DNA of 64,000 nucleotides from Gammaproteobacteria bacterium. Lineage in GTDB: Bacteria > Pseudomonadota > Gammaproteobacteria > Steroidobacterales > Steroidobacteraceae. A program made the translations under genes and the position numbers. The notes beneath the pieces were generated by a model. The model saw nothing but the letters and a program-made list of their open reading frames with translations, was not told the origin of the DNA and searched no databases. Location of the stretch: positions 1 to 64,000 of the forward strand of contig JAJFKF010000018.1 in NCBI GenBank assembly GCA_021773365.1, written 5' to 3'. Below, piece by piece: positions 34,682 to 44,129 of the stretch (position 1 is the first letter of the stretch; each line of letters begins with the position of its first letter).

Positions 34682-36337
34682 CTAATGGCGGCTCAAGCCA
34701 TCCATACCGCCGAGCGCCTGGAAGGTGCCGGTCATTTCCTCATCAAGGCGTCGTCCGCCGGTTTCCAGGCGATTGACGCTGACCGGCCGCACCCGGCTGC
34801 CGGCGGGACTGTGCGTCAGCATGTACGCGTGGTACTCGCCGGGCCGCTGTGCCGCAAAGCCGAACAGAATGTTGACGGTGCCGGTGCGCACCTGCTCCAG
34901 GCCGTTATGCCGCTGGTCGCAGACCACGAACCAGGATTCATCGGAATCATGGCCCACAAAGGCGCCTTCATCATCAAGCGCCAGCAGGAAAGTCTCGATC
35001 TGTTCCACCACGCGGCGGCGCAGGGCGGCATCGTTGGTGGCGAACACCACCCAGCGCGTGGCGCGCTCGATACTGCTGATGATGAGCAATGCCAGCCGTC
35101 GCGAGGCCAGATGCTTCCAGTCTGCTGCGCCGCTGTTGCCGGCCGCCAGCGTGCAGGCACCGAGCTGATGGCGCGGCGGACCCACTGCGCGCGCGGCTGG
35201 CAGCGTGTTGACACCGAACTGCGCCAGCCGTACCCGTTCGTCCTCGCTGACGCTGCAGGCAGGACGGCAGTTCGCCCGCAATGTCAGATCCTCGCACTGC
35301 AACGCCGACCACACCGGCGTGTGCTCATCGTTTCTGGCCAGCATGCCGGCAACCGCACCACAGGATGAGAACTGCTCGAAGCGCCCGCGCAGGCGGTCAT
35401 AGCCGAGAATGCGCGGGAAGTACATCAACGCATTCTCACTGTGCAGGTTCCAGTCGCGCAGTCCCTGCACAGCCTGTGCGGCATCCTGCCAGGCCAGCGG
35501 CGGATCAACCACCAGCATGGAGTGGCGTTCGCGGCAGAAGCGGGCGGCCACCAGCAACATGCCGGGACCGATATCCGTCTCGCGCGTCAGCGGTGGAACG
35601 CACAAAAAATTGAAATGATCGGCGGCCTGCAGGGCAAAGAGCCCCGCGGCGGTGGCCGCCGAACCGATCAGGTCGTAGTCGGTCAATGGCGCACCGTCAT
35701 TGCCGTCGGAACTGGAATGTACATAGCCGACGTTGCTGCCCGCTTCCGGGCCGAGCGTACGCTCCGGCCTGCGGGCGGGCGCATCACCCAGCACCCTCGC
35801 CAGCTGCGACTCAGCCAGCGCGTCGACAACGTAGCGGCTCGATTCCGGCCGCACTGACAAACGGCGGAAGATTTCCTGGTCTTCCACGTGCTCCGAGCGC
35901 GGCGCGCGTACACGCTGGATAACGAGGTTGAAGCGATCGAGTTCGTCGGCGCCTACGCTGTCGTAGTCCACGGATGCTCGCAGGTACTCTCGCGTGCCCG
36001 GTTGCAACGCCTGCAGCACCAGCTGCTGCGTACCGGCGGGCAGGGCCAGTGTCGGCGGGCGACCGCCGTTGACCACCCGCACGATCAGCGCGGCGCGCCC
36101 GCCATTATCGAAGTACTGCTCGACCGCGTAACTCAGCGTGCTGGGCTGCCACAGGCCACCGAAGACGGCCTGGTACTCGTTGAAACTGGAAATGGCCACC
36201 GGTTGGCCGACCGGACCGCGCAGGGTGCGGCCGACAAAGGCGGTCACAGCCGTCGCGACGCGGCCAATGCCCTGCTCAGGTCCGGCCTGTTCGGCGACCT
36301 GAATTCCAATTAGCGAAGTCTGGAAAGTTTGTGCCAC
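34682..36337 (-). CDS. orphan contractile-tail sheath-like protein
   Basis: This 551-residue protein begins at a GTG (36337) after a GGGGA ribosome site and shows the phage/R-pyocin tail sheath pattern: AVTAFVGRTLRGPVGQPV, SFNEYQAVFGGLW, SYAVEQYFDNGGRAALIVRVV near the start, LMYFPRILGYDR in the middle and a C-terminal sheath domain (WKHLASRRLALLIISSIERA, ATNDAALRRRVVEQIETFL). Sheath proteins polymerise and contract to drive an inner tube. No tube, baseplate, ATPase or spike gene is present nearby, so it is either a remnant or a protein reused alone. Next gene is an HDOD protein. Confidence 0.85.
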   Translation of the reverse strand: MAQTFQTSLIGIQVAEQAGPEQGIGRVATAVTAFVGRTLRGPVGQPVAISSFNEYQAVFGGLWQPSTLSYAVEQYFDNGGRAALIVRVVNGGRPPTLALPAGTQQLVLQALQPGTREYLRASVDYDSVGADELDRFNLVIQRVRAPRSEHVEDQEIFRRLSVRPESSRYVVDALAESQLARVLGDAPARRPERTLGPEAGSNVGYVHSSSDGNDGAPLTDYDLIGSAATAAGLFALQAADHFNFLCVPPLTRETDIGPGMLLVAARFCRERHSMLVVDPPLAWQDAAQAVQGLRDWNLHSENALMYFPRILGYDRLRGRFEQFSSCGAVAGMLARNDEHTPVWSALQCEDLTLRANCRPACSVSEDERVRLAQFGVNTLPAARAVGPPRHQLGACTLAAGNSGAADWKHLASRRLALLIISSIERATRWVVFATNDAALRRRVVEQIETFLLALDDEGAFVGHDSDESWFVVCDQRHNGLEQVRTGTVNILFGFAAQRPGEYHAYMLTHSPAGSRVRPVSVNRLETGGRRLDEEMTGTFQALGGMDGLSRH

Positions 36338-36516
36338 GGGATTCCCCGACGACGGGGCACAGTCCGGTTGCTTGTTGTGCCGTGACTTTAGCACAGTCCC
36401 CCTGCCGCCGACCCCCGGCGCGGCTGACATATTGCGCGCCAAAGACCAACGGGGCACGCATTTTGCGGTATCGTTGCGGCGCATTTTCCGGTTCTGAATC
36501 CCACGGGTACGTCTCG

Positions 36517-37488
36517 ATGCACAAGGTTACCGGCCGCTGGAAGCTGGGGCTGGCGCTGGCGCTGGTCACGGCGCTGGCATGGGGGGTTCTGCCCATCCCG
36601 CTGAAGCTCGCGCTGCAGGGCATGGATGCCTACACCATCACCTGGTATCGCTTTGCGGTGGCAGGCGTGGTGTTGGCCATGATCATGGCGGGCACACGGC
36701 AGCTGCCTTCGCTGCGCGGCCTCGGCAGCCGCGTGTGGTGGGCGCTGACTATCGCGATCAGCGGATTGCTCGGCAACTATCTGCTGTACCTGCTCGCGCT
36801 GGATCACACCTCCCCGGCCATTGCACAGGTGGTCATCCAACTCGGGCCCATGTTCTTTCTGCTCGGCGGTCTGCTGGTCTTCAAGGAACGTTTCTCACCG
36901 CTACAGTGGGTGGGACTGGTGGCGCTGCTCCTGGGCCTGGGCCTGTTCTTCAACCGGCGTCTGCCGGAGCTGGTGGACTTCTCACAGACAACCGGGCTGG
37001 GTGTGCTGCTGATGGTGGGCGCGGCGCTGGTGTGGGCCGCCTATGCGCTGGCCCAGAAACAGCTGCTGAAGCGCTTTGGCTCACAGCAGATCCTGCTGCT
37101 GGTGTATATCGGCGCCATCATCATCCTGCTGCCGGCAGCCGATCTCGGATCAGTGCGCGACCTGCAGCCACTGCATGCCTGGATGCTGGCCTTCAGCTGC
37201 GTTAACACGCTGATCGCCTACGGCGCCTTCGCCGAGGCGCTGGAGCACTGGGAGATCTCGCGCGTCAGCGCCGTGCTTGCATTGACGCCGCTGGTGACCC
37301 TGGGCAGCGTCTGGGCGTGCGATCGTCTCTTCCCCGGCCTGTTGCCGCCGGAGGGGCTGAATGTGCTGAGCATTATCGGCGCGCTGCTCGTGGTAGCCGG
37401 TTCGGCCACCTGCGTGCTCAGCGGCACAAGGAAAGGAAACAAGGCTGCCGCAGCGGTTCAGCCGCCGAGCAGTCCCGCCACGTCATAG
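36517..37488 (+). CDS. EamA-family membrane transporter
   Basis: This 323-residue protein has ten predicted helices in two EamA repeats (for example LALVTALAWGVLPIPLKLAL, PAIAQVVIQLGPMFFLLGGLL, LGVLLMVGAALVWAAYALAQ, VSAVLALTPLVTLGSVWACD). These drug/metabolite-superfamily exporters move small metabolites or amino acids; the substrate is not predictable. The ATG at 36517 begins the first helix. Divergent from the tail-sheath gene; its 3' end abuts a truncated glycosyltransferase remnant on the other strand. Confidence 0.9.
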   Translation: MHKVTGRWKLGLALALVTALAWGVLPIPLKLALQGMDAYTITWYRFAVAGVVLAMIMAGTRQLPSLRGLGSRVWWALTIAISGLLGNYLLYLLALDHTSPAIAQVVIQLGPMFFLLGGLLVFKERFSPLQWVGLVALLLGLGLFFNRRLPELVDFSQTTGLGVLLMVGAALVWAAYALAQKQLLKRFGSQQILLLVYIGAIIILLPAADLGSVRDLQPLHAWMLAFSCVNTLIAYGAFAEALEHWEISRVSAVLALTPLVTLGSVWACDRLFPGLLPPEGLNVLSIIGALLVVAGSATCVLSGTRKGNKAAAAVQPPSSPATS

Positions 37489-37489
37489 G

Positions 37490-37624
37490 TCAACCCGCCT
37501 GGCCGGGCGTCGTCAGCAATGTTTCATGGCCCAATCGCGCCAGGCCACGCCGGAAGGTCTGGATGGAGGTCGAGACACCGTTGATCCTGGGGAAATACAC
37601 GTCTGAAATCATAAGGATACGCAA
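37490..37624 (-). pseudogene. 5' remnant of a glycosyltransferase (GT4-like)
   Basis: A TTG at 37624, preceded by a GGAGG ribosome site 7 bases upstream, opens a 44-codon frame reading LRILMISDVYFPRINGV, then STSIQTFRRGLARLGHE. This is the nearly invariant N-terminus of GT4 glycosyltransferases that transfer sugars to lipids or polysaccharides (usual length about 380). The frame stops at 37490, one base beyond the transporter stop on the other strand, and no continuation is seen. So the start and ribosome site survive while the body has been lost. Confidence 0.7.
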
Positions 37625-37773
37625 ACGGCAACCTCCGCCAGCTAAAGCGGGCGCCACGGTACGTAACTTGTATTACAGGCGTGTGATACCCGAAACTCGG
37701 CCGCAGTCTTCCGGTCCAATCAAAGGCGTCACCGGGCGCCGACCTCCTTCCAGGAAAACTGCGGAGAGCACTA

Positions 37774-38313
37774 ATGACAAAAAATACATCGTCCAGATTC
37801 AGCGTCGCGCTGACCATGATGGCCACTGCCGCGGCGCTTGCATTGGCCCTGGCCGGCTGCGCACCAAAGTGGATGGCCCGTCCCGACAGCGACGGCCCGC
37901 ATGGCGTCGTACAAACGGCCACACTCTCCCCGCCCATTGGCCTGCATCGCGTGGTGCTGCAGGCAGTCGACGGCGAAGCGGTGTCCTCGAGCAGCTCTCT
38001 GCGTGTGCCCCCGCATGCTTCCCTGGTGATCGTCAAATCCGGCTTCCAGCTCACCGACGCGCGCAGCCAGTTTGTTCTGCCGCCCGGCGAGCATGAACTG
38101 GATTTCACCGCCGTGGTGGATGAACGCGATGCACAGATGTTCCTGTCCACCACCTCGCCTTATTCGGAGAAAGGCGCGGGCAAACTCACGATAATGGTGC
38201 AGGAAGGGCAACGGTACTACATCGCGGCCAAGGTAAATCCAGGCAAGCCGGATGACTGGGAGCCGGTGGTTTACAAGGTGGAGGAGATCGAGAAATACGA
38301 TCCCCGGGGGTAA
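37774..38313 (+). CDS. hypothetical lipoprotein
   Basis: This 179-residue protein starts with a lipoprotein signal (ATAAALALALAGC, Cys29). The mature part has beta-strand character: LHRVVLQAVDGEAV, SLVIVKSGFQLTDARS, QFVLPPGEHELDFTAVVD and GQRYYIAAKVN, resembling PEGA-like or carrier-bound Ig folds that start from VLPPGEHEL-type segments. I recognise no named family. Upstream, 37625-37773 holds no gene. It is convergent with the M1 peptidase gene. Confidence 0.75.
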   Translation: MTKNTSSRFSVALTMMATAAALALALAGCAPKWMARPDSDGPHGVVQTATLSPPIGLHRVVLQAVDGEAVSSSSSLRVPPHASLVIVKSGFQLTDARSQFVLPPGEHELDFTAVVDERDAQMFLSTTSPYSEKGAGKLTIMVQEGQRYYIAAKVNPGKPDDWEPVVYKVEEIEKYDPRG

Positions 38314-38356
38314 GTTTGTCTGATGGCCGCGCTGGGTCCAGGGATCGCAACGCGGC

Positions 38357-40312
38357 CTATTCCCCCTTCAGCACAATCGCATCCAGCGTATTCACCGCAA
38401 TCGGGTGATACCCGGGCCGCGCCTTGTTGTACACCCGCCGCGCAAACTCCACCCCCCAGTCCGTCTTCATCAACTCCTCGTACAATGGCCTGATAAGCTT
38501 GCGCCGGCCGATACTCATCAGGTATTCCTCCAGCCGCGTCATCGCCGGCTCATACCGGTTGCGAATGGCGATCTTCAGCCAGCTGTGAGCAATCTCCGCA
38601 TTGCCGGTGCCCGTCAGCATGAATGCCGTATCCAGCGACTGCAGCTGAACCAGTGTCAGCTTCTCCGGCATGTTGTCCAGGAAATGCAGCCACTCATGCG
38701 TGGACCACGCCGAAGTACCAAGCTCGCTGGCCTGCTTGTGTCCTTGCAGCCATTGCTTCCGCGCCTCATCCACCTTTATCAGCGCATCTGACTTGGGCAA
38801 CACTGCATCTTCCGGCAGGCCCGGCGCGTACACCCATTGCTTGATGGCCTCTTCAGTTACCGGCGGCCGCTTGCCCTCAAGCAGCTTCTCATGCAGGTAG
38901 GCAAGGAACTGCTCGGTAGTGATGCTCTTGAAGGCGAAATGGGCGAAGTAGTTGCCCAGGAAGTTGTGGAACTTCTCCCGTCCGATTTTCGATTCCAGGT
39001 AGACGAGAAACAAACGTCCTTTCTCGTAGGGCACGCTGGAGAACACATCGTCCGGATCGCGCCCGCGCAGATCAACGGCAAGCACCTGATCCTGCGGCGG
39101 CAGGCGCGCCAGATCATCACGCAGCGTCCGCAGTCCCAGCACATCCTCCATTGCCCGACGCTCCTCGCCGTACAGCGCCTCCATGATCCGCGACTCGAGG
39201 TAGACAGTGAACCCCTCGTTCAGCCACAGATCCCGCCAGGTGGCGTTGGTGACCATGTTGCCCGACCAGGAATGGGCCATTTCATGCGCAATTAGCGACA
39301 CCAGACTTTTGTCGCCGGCGATGACGGTGGGCGTGATGAAGGACAGCCGCGGGTTCTCCATACCACCGAAAGGAAAACTTGGCGGCAGGATCAGCAGGTC
39401 GTAGCGATCCCAGTAGTAGGGACCGAACAATTCCTCGCAGGTCTTGAGCATGGACTCGGTGTCGGCGAACTCGCGCGCCGCCGCATCGAGCACCGACGGC
39501 TCGGCGTATACACCGGTGCGCGAGCCCAGGGCCTTGAACTTCAGATCGCCCACCGCCAGCGCGATCAGGTAGGACGGGATGGGGCGGGTCATCTCGAATT
39601 CGAACTCGAACTCCACGTCATCGGTGCTACCTGCCCCTTTATCGCGCGCCGCGCTCATCACCGCCACCAGCCCCTCGGGCGGGAAGATGGTGGCGCGGTA
39701 GGTCACGCGCACCGACGGGGTGTCCTGCAGCGGAATCCAGCTGCGTGCGTGGATGGCCTGCGACTGGGTAAACAGGAACGGATGTTTCTTGCCGGCCGTC
39801 TGCTGTGGGGTCAGCCACTGTAATCCCGAAGCATTCTCGCCGGTGTGATAGGTCACCCGCACCATAAGCGAACCATGCGGATTGTTCTTCTCGTCCTTGC
39901 CGGTAACGAAGGCGTCGAGAGATTGCGGCAGAGTGATCTCAAGCGGCGTGCCGAGGTTCGGATCGGTTTCACCAAAGCTGAATCGCAACTCCTGATCACG
40001 GCCGTCCGGCTTCACCAGGGCCACTTCACGCACGGTAAGATCGCGGGTATCGAGAATGAGAGTACGTGCGTCCGGATCAATGCGGCGTACCTTCAGGTCC
40101 ACCACGCCGTCAAGCATGCGCTCCTCGAACATCACCTGCACGGCGATATCCACATGCTCGACCATCAGCTGGTGCGGATTGGAGAAGGAATGGTAGTCGC
40201 GACCCGGGTCAATGGGTCCACCCGGCACGGCAGCCGCGGCACCACCAGTCACGATCACGACAGCACTCATGGAAACAAACAACCTCAGGGCTGCAAATAC
40301 TGGTCTCTTCAT
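38357..40312 (-). CDS. M1-family aminopeptidase, leukotriene-A4-hydrolase-like
   Basis: This 651-residue exported zinc metallopeptidase has a signal peptide (about 1-28, ending GGAAAAV), the substrate-binding GGMEN motif (FGGMENPRLSFITPTV), and the zinc motif HEMAH at 343-347 with the third ligand Glu in LWLNEGFTVYLE; the proton donor Tyr lies in VPYEKGRLFLVYLE. The C-terminal helical domain resembles leukotriene A4 hydrolase. The ATG at 40312 is used; an in-frame start 15 bases upstream is possible. It would trim peptides in the periplasm. Same strand as the L,D-transpeptidase upstream, 20 bases apart. Confidence 0.93.
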   Translation of the reverse strand: MKRPVFAALRLFVSMSAVVIVTGGAAAAVPGGPIDPGRDYHSFSNPHQLMVEHVDIAVQVMFEERMLDGVVDLKVRRIDPDARTLILDTRDLTVREVALVKPDGRDQELRFSFGETDPNLGTPLEITLPQSLDAFVTGKDEKNNPHGSLMVRVTYHTGENASGLQWLTPQQTAGKKHPFLFTQSQAIHARSWIPLQDTPSVRVTYRATIFPPEGLVAVMSAARDKGAGSTDDVEFEFEFEMTRPIPSYLIALAVGDLKFKALGSRTGVYAEPSVLDAAAREFADTESMLKTCEELFGPYYWDRYDLLILPPSFPFGGMENPRLSFITPTVIAGDKSLVSLIAHEMAHSWSGNMVTNATWRDLWLNEGFTVYLESRIMEALYGEERRAMEDVLGLRTLRDDLARLPPQDQVLAVDLRGRDPDDVFSSVPYEKGRLFLVYLESKIGREKFHNFLGNYFAHFAFKSITTEQFLAYLHEKLLEGKRPPVTEEAIKQWVYAPGLPEDAVLPKSDALIKVDEARKQWLQGHKQASELGTSAWSTHEWLHFLDNMPEKLTLVQLQSLDTAFMLTGTGNAEIAHSWLKIAIRNRYEPAMTRLEEYLMSIGRRKLIRPLYEELMKTDWGVEFARRVYNKARPGYHPIAVNTLDAIVLKGE

Positions 40313-40332
40313 GGCCCCCTCCGGCAACAGTC

Positions 40333-41679
40333 TTATTGTGGTATCCCCCGCCCGTCCGCCGGCTTCGGAGGCACAGGCTCCGCGGCGTCCGGTTCCCGAT
40401 CAGTCAGCAATTCATCGAACTTTACCGCATCGAACTGTACCTTACCGTCCCAGGTCGCTCCCTGCGGCAATTCATTGCGCACCCGGCGCGCGGCCAGCAG
40501 CGCTGCCTCCAGACCGCCCGCGGCTACCGGCAAAGTGGTGGCCTGGCCGGTGTCGCCGCCACCTGCAGCTACAGCAGCAATCTTGTCGGGCTGGCGGGCG
40601 GACTGCTGGACGGCGACCAGCTGCACCGACAATGGTACGCCGAGGGGCTGGTCGACCAGTGTTTCGACATGCGCCCAGTCAATGCGCAACGCTCTCGCCT
40701 GCAGCGACTTGCCGATGGCAGCCGACAACGTCTTCTCCAGCAGCTTGCGATGGCTTTTGCCCCAGTCGCGCTTGTCATCCTCGAGCACCCCGTAGGGCTG
40801 CATCACCAGCTGCTCGCCGGCGGCATCCACCCGGCCGAACAGGAAAGGCTGGTTGACCACGCGCACCTTCTCGCCCACCGACAGCATCGCAAACAACTGT
40901 TCAATGTCTTCCGGATACAGGCGGATGCAGCCGTGGCTTGAGCGCATGCCCACGCCGTAAGGTTTGTTGGTACCGTGAATGAGATAGGAGGGCCAGCCAA
41001 GCCGCATCGCGTAGGCACCCAGCGGGTTGTCCGGACCGGGCGGTACCCTGGCGGGCAGCGGATCGCCGTTCCTGCGGTGCTCCTCGCGCACCGATACCGG
41101 CACGGTCCAGACGGGGTCCCTGGTGCGCTGGGTGATTCTGGTGCTGCCCTCAGGGGTGGCCCAGCCCACCTTGCCAATGCCGATGGGATGGGTAATCACC
41201 ACCGCCTTGCCGGCAGGCTGACCTTTCTCCGGCGGCAGAAAATAAAACAGCCGCATGGCCGGTACGTTGATGACCACGCCTTCGCGCGGCGCGTGCGGCA
41301 GCACGAAGCGGGTGGGCAGGACGATCTGGCGCCCCTCGCCAGGGAGCCATGGATCGACTCCCGGGTTGGCGCGCAGGATTTCCTCGTAACCGAGATTGAA
41401 GCGCCGGGCGATGTCCGGCAGGGTATCCTCGGCCGTCGCGGTCGTGACCTGGATCAGGCCGACGACATCGTCCTGCCGCGGATCGAATTCAAAGCGATGC
41501 GTGGCCACAGGGGCCAGCAACTGGGGCTGGGCCGCAATCTCCCCGGCAGGCGGTTGCGAAGGCCGGCGCTGCCACGGCTCCGACAGCAGCGAACACGCCG
41601 ACAACACCAGTGCCGCTGCAGCGAGAAGCAGCGCAGTGCACCAGCGCAGGGATCGGCGCGAAGGCCAGGGGGCTTGCAT
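40333..41679 (-). CDS. LysM-L,D-transpeptidase lipoprotein
   Basis: This 448-residue protein forms or attaches 3-3 peptidoglycan cross-links. It starts with a lipoprotein signal (AAAALVLSAC, Cys29), has a LysM-like segment (TLPDIARRFNLGYEEILRAN, then PGVDPWLPGEGRQIVLP), and a YkuD catalytic domain with HGTNKPYGVGMRSSHGCIRL, catalytic Cys251. The C-terminal 150 residues have no recognised domain and are rich in Ala, Gly and Asp. It matches the ErfK/YbiS/YnhG type. Probably an operon with the M1 peptidase downstream. Confidence 0.93.
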   Translation of the reverse strand: MQAPWPSRRSLRWCTALLLAAAALVLSACSLLSEPWQRRPSQPPAGEIAAQPQLLAPVATHRFEFDPRQDDVVGLIQVTTATAEDTLPDIARRFNLGYEEILRANPGVDPWLPGEGRQIVLPTRFVLPHAPREGVVINVPAMRLFYFLPPEKGQPAGKAVVITHPIGIGKVGWATPEGSTRITQRTRDPVWTVPVSVREEHRRNGDPLPARVPPGPDNPLGAYAMRLGWPSYLIHGTNKPYGVGMRSSHGCIRLYPEDIEQLFAMLSVGEKVRVVNQPFLFGRVDAAGEQLVMQPYGVLEDDKRDWGKSHRKLLEKTLSAAIGKSLQARALRIDWAHVETLVDQPLGVPLSVQLVAVQQSARQPDKIAAVAAGGGDTGQATTLPVAAGGLEAALLAARRVRNELPQGATWDGKVQFDAVKFDELLTDREPDAAEPVPPKPADGRGIPQ

Positions 41680-41793
41680 GGGGGGATTATGGTCACGACC
41701 TGCCCCTAAAAAAAACCCCGGTGGCGTCAGGACAGCGGCCGGATCATGGGCGAAGCGGATGCCAGCAAGGGACAGCCGGAGAAATGTGATGCT

Positions 41794-41988
41794 TCAGTGC
41801 AGGCGCGACCAGTGCAGAATCCGGATGTCGCTGCTGCTGACTTCCAGGCTGCGGGCCAGGATGGAGGCCACCTCGCGCAGGTTGGGCGAGCGCAGCAGAG
41901 AGCGGTTCAGCTCCACCACGCCGGTGAATTCGCTGGCGTTCCGGGGCTGGCTGCTCATGACGAAATGCGTGTAGTACTTGGCGCTCAT
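41794..41988 (-). CDS. small hypothetical protein
   Basis: This 64-residue frame (MSAKYYTHFVMSSQPRNA start) has balanced composition: a helical stretch with NLREVASILARSLEV and ends RILHWSRLH. It fills the space between the L,D-transpeptidase gene and greB. The ribosome site is weak and no family is recognised. The length and protein-like composition support it, but it could be spurious. Downstream on its strand a run of eight T (41708-41715) may mark a terminator. Confidence 0.5.
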   Translation of the reverse strand: MSAKYYTHFVMSSQPRNASEFTGVVELNRSLLRSPNLREVASILARSLEVSSSDIRILHWSRLH

Positions 41989-42107
41989 GGCTCAAAAGCG
42001 TAGTCAGCGTCTGGAGATGAAACCGTGAACGAAACCTCAATTAGCTGGCGATTCAGGGATTTTCGCAGGCGATTCAGGCCACATCATGCAGAGCGGGGCC
42101 GCTGACA

Positions 42108-42596
42108 ATGACAGGCTCGAAATACATTACGCGCGCCGGCGAACAGCGCCTGCGCGCCGAACTTGATCACCTGTGGCGCGTACTGCGTCCGCAGGTTACG
42201 CAGGCGGTGTCGGAGGCCGCTGCACAGGGCGACCGCTCGGAAAACGCCGAATACATCTACGGCAAGAAGCAGCTGCGGGAAATCGACCGCCGGGTGCGCT
42301 TTCTGCGCAAGCGTCTGGACGGCATGGTCGTGGTGGAACAGCCGCCCGGCGATCCGCGTCGGGTGTTCTTTGGCGCCTGGGTGAGCCTCGAGGACGACAC
42401 CGGGCTGCGACGGCGCGTGCGCATCGTGGGCCCGGATGAGTTCGATGCGCAGGAGCACTACATCAGCATGGACTCACCGCTGGGAAAGACCTTGTTCCGC
42501 AAAACAGTGGATGATGAGTTTACGCTGCAGCTGCCAGGCGGGGTACGAAGCTTTGTTGTTCTCGAGATTGAATATGAACAAACAAATGAAACTTGA
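42108..42596 (+). CDS. greB: transcription elongation factor GreB
   Basis: This 162-residue protein rescues backtracked RNA polymerase by stimulating transcript cleavage. The N-terminal coiled coil carries the GreB form of the tip ([20 protein letters not shown]) with acidic residues reaching the active site, and the C-terminal FKBP-like domain ends with [14 protein letters not shown]. The pattern [18 protein letters not shown] separates it from GreA. Convergent with the homospermidine synthase gene. Confidence 0.95.
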   Translation: MTGSKYITRAGEQRLRAELDHLWRVLRPQVTQAVSEAAAQGDRSENAEYIYGKKQLREIDRRVRFLRKRLDGMVVVEQPPGDPRRVFFGAWVSLEDDTGLRRRVRIVGPDEFDAQEHYISMDSPLGKTLFRKTVDDEFTLQLPGGVRSFVVLEIEYEQTNET

Positions 42597-42620
42597 CGCC
42601 ACGACAGGAACTGCACCCAA

Positions 42621-44051
42621 CTACTTCACCAGCACATTCCTGAACTGCCAGGGATCGTCCGTATCGATGTCTTCCTCAAACAACCCGGGCCGGTCGCTCA
42701 ACGGCGTCCAGTCCGTGTAATGCCCTTTCACCGGCCCAAGATACGGCATCTGCACTTCCAGGCACCGCCGGAAATCCATCTCGTCCGCCTCGACGATCCC
42801 GGCCTCGGGATTTTCCAGCGCCCAGACCATGCCTGCGAGCACCGCCGAGCTCACCTGCAACCCGGTGGCGTTCTGGTACGGCACCAGCTCGCGGGTCTCC
42901 TCGATCGACAGCTGCGAACCGTACCAGTAGGCGTTCTTCGCATGGCCGTACAGCAGCACGCCCAGCTCATCGATGCCATCGACGATCTCGTTCTCATCGA
43001 GAATGTGCCAGTCCGGCTGCGCGCGCCCGGCAGCGCCAAACATCTCGTGCAACGAAAGCACCGCGTCATTGGCCGGATGGTAGGCATAGTGGCAGGTCGG
43101 GCGGTACACGACCTTCTCACCGTCACGCACGGTGAAATAGTCGGCGATGGAAATCGACTCGTTGTGCGTCACCAGATAACCATACTGCGCGCCCGGCGTC
43201 GGACACCAGCTGCGCACCCGCGTGTTGGCGCCCGGCTGCAGCAAGTAGATGGCCGCCTTGCAGCCCTCCTTCTGCTCGCAGGCGTTTTCCGGCATCCACT
43301 TCTCATGGGTGCCCCAGCCCAGTTCCGCCGGCTGCAGACCCTCGGAGACAAATCCCTCCACCGACCAGGTGTTGACGAACACGTTCATCGGCTTGGGATT
43401 CTTTGAGCGCTGGGTATCGCGCTCGGCGATGTGCACGCCCTTCACGCCCAGCTGCTGCGCCAACCGGCCCCATTCCTCGCGTGTGTTCGGTTCCGCAATC
43501 TTCACCTTGAGGTCGCCGGCCAGATTGAGCAGCGCCTGTTTGACGAACCAGGACACCATGCCCGGATTCGCGCCGCAGGTAGACACGGCCGTGGGACCAC
43601 CGGGATTGCGCCGCTTGGCCGCCAGCAGCGTTTCACGCAGTGCATAGTTGGTGCGCGCCTCCGGGCCGGCATTCTTGTCGAAATAAAATCCCAGCCAGGG
43701 CTCAACCACCGTGTCGACGTACAGCGCACCGATCTCGCGGCACATCTCCATGATCTGCACCGAGGAAGTGTCCACCGACAGGTTGACGCAAAACCCCTGG
43801 CCACTGCCGGCGGTCAGCAGCGGCTGCAGCAGCTGGCGATAGTTCTGCCGCGTCACCTCTTCCTTGATGAAACGCACGCCGTGTTTGTCGGCGAGCGCGC
43901 GGCCGCTGTCGTCCGGATCAACGATCACGAAGCGCGACTTGTCGTACTCGAAATGCCGCTCGATCAGCGGCAGGGTGCCCTTGCCGATGGAGCCGAAGCC
44001 GATCATGACGATGGGGCCGGTGATTTTCGCGTGGACGGTGTGCTGGTTCAT
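42621..44051 (-). CDS. hss: homospermidine synthase
   Basis: This 476-residue NAD-dependent enzyme makes homospermidine from putrescine (or putrescine and spermidine). The Rossmann start is VMIGFGSIGKGTLPLIERHF, followed by VNLSVDTSSVQIMEMCRE, STCGANPGMVSWFVKQAL, and the central TYR-type segment IYLLQPGANTRVRSW; the length equals that of bacterial HSS. The ATG at 44051 begins MNQHTVHAKITG. Arginine decarboxylase (speA) lies 1.7 kb away on the other strand and would feed putrescine synthesis through agmatine. Confidence 0.95.
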   Translation of the reverse strand: MNQHTVHAKITGPIVMIGFGSIGKGTLPLIERHFEYDKSRFVIVDPDDSGRALADKHGVRFIKEEVTRQNYRQLLQPLLTAGSGQGFCVNLSVDTSSVQIMEMCREIGALYVDTVVEPWLGFYFDKNAGPEARTNYALRETLLAAKRRNPGGPTAVSTCGANPGMVSWFVKQALLNLAGDLKVKIAEPNTREEWGRLAQQLGVKGVHIAERDTQRSKNPKPMNVFVNTWSVEGFVSEGLQPAELGWGTHEKWMPENACEQKEGCKAAIYLLQPGANTRVRSWCPTPGAQYGYLVTHNESISIADYFTVRDGEKVVYRPTCHYAYHPANDAVLSLHEMFGAAGRAQPDWHILDENEIVDGIDELGVLLYGHAKNAYWYGSQLSIEETRELVPYQNATGLQVSSAVLAGMVWALENPEAGIVEADEMDFRRCLEVQMPYLGPVKGHYTDWTPLSDRPGLFEEDIDTDDPWQFRNVLVK

Positions 44052-44129
44052 GAAATCTCCATTGTGCGATACCGATGTGTCGTGCCGGTGTGCGGTGCCC
44101 ATGCCCGGGGCGCCGACAGACAAAACTGT

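Noticed and set aside
34682-36337. Tail-sheath gene as sign of a complete prophage
   Set aside because: No integrase, capsid, portal, tail tube, baseplate or lysis genes are found in the surrounding sequence, so a prophage cannot be called.
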